Positions 62,938 to 64,000 of a stretch of 64,000 nt of DNA are shown one piece after another. Position 1 is the stretch's first letter. Each line of letters begins with the position of its first letter. A model generated the notes under the pieces. It had not been told where the DNA came from and made no database searches. It saw only the letters and a list, made by a program, of their open reading frames with translations. The position numbers were made by a program, and so were the translations under genes. This DNA comes from Mycolicibacterium mengxianglii (GTDB taxonomy: Bacteria > Actinomycetota > Actinomycetes > Mycobacteriales > Mycobacteriaceae): NCBI RefSeq assembly GCF_015710575.1, contig NZ_CP065373.1, positions 868,001-932,000 on the forward strand, written 5' to 3'.

Positions 62938-63166
62938 TACCGCCCTCGGAGTGCGTCACCAATGCGAAAGTGACTGTCCGCCAACGGATATCGATGTCAG
63001 GGTGATGATCCTTGGCCTCCGCGTGTTCGCCGACCCGGCGGACCGCGTCGATGCCGTCCAAAAAGGCGGGGAACTTCACCGACCGCCGCAGCGCGCCGTC
63101 GGAACGCTCCCAGCCGTTGAGGTCCTTCGCGGCGGCGTCCACTTCCTCATCACTCAACACAGCCAT
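62873..63166 (-). CDS. phhB: 4a-hydroxytetrahydrobiopterin dehydratase (PCD/DCoH)
   Basis: A 97-residue pterin-4a-carbinolamine dehydratase, homologue of Rv1159A. It dehydrates the 4a-hydroxy pterin formed by aromatic amino acid hydroxylases. The active-site motif is [13 protein letters not shown] with H54, H55 and P56, plus H72 in LVTHSEGG. The length and the helix [15 protein letters not shown] at the start are standard. It overlaps the pimE 3' end by 65 bases on the opposite strand. No hydroxylase gene is in the window. Confidence 0.92.
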   Translation of the reverse strand: MAVLSDEEVDAAAKDLNGWERSDGALRRSVKFPAFLDGIDAVRRVGEHAEAKDHHPDIDIRWRTVTFALVTHSEGGITSKDVEMARDIDGIVDRPET

Positions 63167-63216
63167 ACCCAGACCGTACGCGCCGCATGGGCTGGTGACG
63201 GCTACGGTTCACAGCT

Positions 63217-63606
63217 ATGTCGAGCCAGATCGTCGTCGCCGGCGCGCTGATCAAGGGTGCGCGCCTGCTGGTGGCGCAGCGCGCCCGGCCGCCGGAGCTG
63301 GCCGGGCTGTGGGAGCTCCCGGGTGGCAAGGTGGCCCCGGGGGAGTCCGAAGCCGAGGCGCTGGCCCGGGAGCTGCGCGAGGAACTCGGTGTGGACGTCG
63401 CAGTGGGTGAGCGCATCGGGGCCGACGTCGTGTTGTCGGCGACGATGACGCTGCGGGCCTACCGCGTCCAGCACATCGGCGGCGAGGTGCAGGCACACGA
63501 CCATCACGCCCTGCGGTGGGTGTCAGGCGCGGAGTTGCCGACCCTGGCCTGGGTTCCGGCCGACACCGCCTGGTTGCCGGAGCTCGCCGCGGCCCTGGCC
63601 GACTAG
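63217..63606 (+). CDS. mutT2: Nudix hydrolase MutT2
   Basis: A 129-residue Nudix pyrophosphatase, homologue of Rv1160, which hydrolyses CTP/dCTP and oxidised nucleotides. The Nudix box spans residues 37-59 (G37, E43, R51-E52, E55-E56, G58), all consensus positions filled. The N-terminal VVAGALIKGARLLVAQRARPP and closing WVSGAELPTLAWVPADTAWLPEL are typical. Its TAG stop shares a CTAG with the convergent neighbour. Confidence 0.93.
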   Translation: MSSQIVVAGALIKGARLLVAQRARPPELAGLWELPGGKVAPGESEAEALARELREELGVDVAVGERIGADVVLSATMTLRAYRVQHIGGEVQAHDHHALRWVSGAELPTLAWVPADTAWLPELAAALAD

Positions 63607-64000
63607 GCCGCTGCGCCGCTGTCGGACTTGTCCGCCTTGGCGTCCTTCTTGGCTCCCTTGTTGTCCACCTTGTGGTCTGGCTCCGTCTTGGACTTGCTGT
63701 GGGAGCCGCGGGGAGCCTTGTCGCCGGACTCCGTTGTGTCGCTGTCGCTGTCGCTGTCGGTACCGGCGCCGTTGTCGGCCGGCATGCGCGGTTTCAGCGC
63801 CTTGCCGACGTGATCAGCGAAGTCCCGGAAGCCACGCTCCACGGCCTTCAGCGGCTGGTGCAGGTCGCCGGTCTCCTTGGCATCCCCGGGGGCATCCCCG
63901 GGCTCCTGCTCGTCCTCGGAGGTCGCCGGTGTGCTGCCCAAAGGCGTTGTGCCGCGTGGCGATGTGACCTCGGTTGCCGGTTCCTGTTCCTTGGCTGCCG
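63603..64000 (-). CDS. Charged low-complexity protein (partial at window edge)
   Basis: The frame is open from its stop at 63603 to the right edge, so the N-terminus lies outside the window. The visible 130 residues are hydrophilic. An acidic/Pro/Thr-rich part is followed by a possible helix (HQPLKAVERGFRDFADHVGKALKPRMP), then a Ser/Asp repeat (TDSDSDSDTTESGDK) and a Lys-rich tail (KGAKKDAKADKSDSG). Nothing catalytic is visible. It is probably disordered. It is convergent with mutT2 and shares the CTAG at the stops. Confidence 0.6.
   Translation of the reverse strand, partial: AAKEQEPATEVTSPRGTTPLGSTPATSEDEQEPGDAPGDAKETGDLHQPLKAVERGFRDFADHVGKALKPRMPADNGAGTDSDSDSDTTESGDKAPRGSHSKSKTEPDHKVDNKGAKKDAKADKSDSGAAA

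Overview
The window is high-GC chromosomal DNA from a mycobacterium, most likely a fast-growing or environmental Mycolicibacterium-type species. Three things point there: a complete mce transport operon, an MmpL transporter and the mannosyltransferase PimE, and a backbone gene order that I recognise from Mycobacterium tuberculosis. The left end (1-6523) follows Rv1106c-Rv1112 (3beta-hydroxysteroid dehydrogenase, xseB, xseA, lipid-droplet protein, ispH, DUF6542 protein, ychF). The part from about 38.6 to 63.6 kb follows Rv1142c-Rv1160 (crotonase, mcr, SDR, mmpL13, methyltransferase, sirtuin, GntR, omt, F420/FMN protein, DUF5302 protein, HhH-GPD protein, two Ala/Pro-rich exported proteins, pimE, pterin dehydratase, mutT2). 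These assignments rest on remembered families and order, not on a database search. I see no tRNA, rRNA, CRISPR array or insertion sequence.

Between the two backbone blocks (6.6-38.5 kb) lies an accessory region. It holds a VOC protein, a permuted papain-fold protein, TetR regulators, an alpha/beta hydrolase, and a tightly packed mce operon (yrbEA-yrbEB-mceA-F-two Mce-associated proteins). The operon continues into an epoxide-hydrolase-like gene and a wax-ester-synthase-like acyltransferase. The mce operon is preceded by a short 31-codon leader frame whose stop codon overlaps the yrbEA start, and by a divergent TetR gene with a palindrome in the shared promoter region. Further right are a DUF899 gene and a DUF3556 membrane protein separated by an almost ideal KstR operator, then a thiolase/crotonase pair, a fasciclin-domain exported protein, two MFS exporters, and several regulator/enzyme pairs.

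The right-hand backbone carries insertions relative to the M. tuberculosis order. These are a nitronate monooxygenase, a nitroreductase with a low-GC flank holding a possible 41-residue acidic ORF, a DoxX protein, an MFS transporter, and a monocarboxylate-uptake block. That block has two SSS-family symporters, each preceded by its own small DUF485-type membrane protein, and a LytS/LytTR two-component system upstream. MmpL13, which is split into two genes in M. tuberculosis, is a single intact frame here.

A theme of sterol and fatty-acid metabolism runs through the window: 3beta-HSD, a KstR-controlled gene, Mce import, thiolase, crotonases, alpha-methylacyl-CoA racemase and a 17beta-HSD10-like SDR. 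Intergenic regions are short and often contain strong hairpins used as terminators. Two of these share an 11-bp stem end (CGAGCAGACGC), which suggests a dispersed element family.
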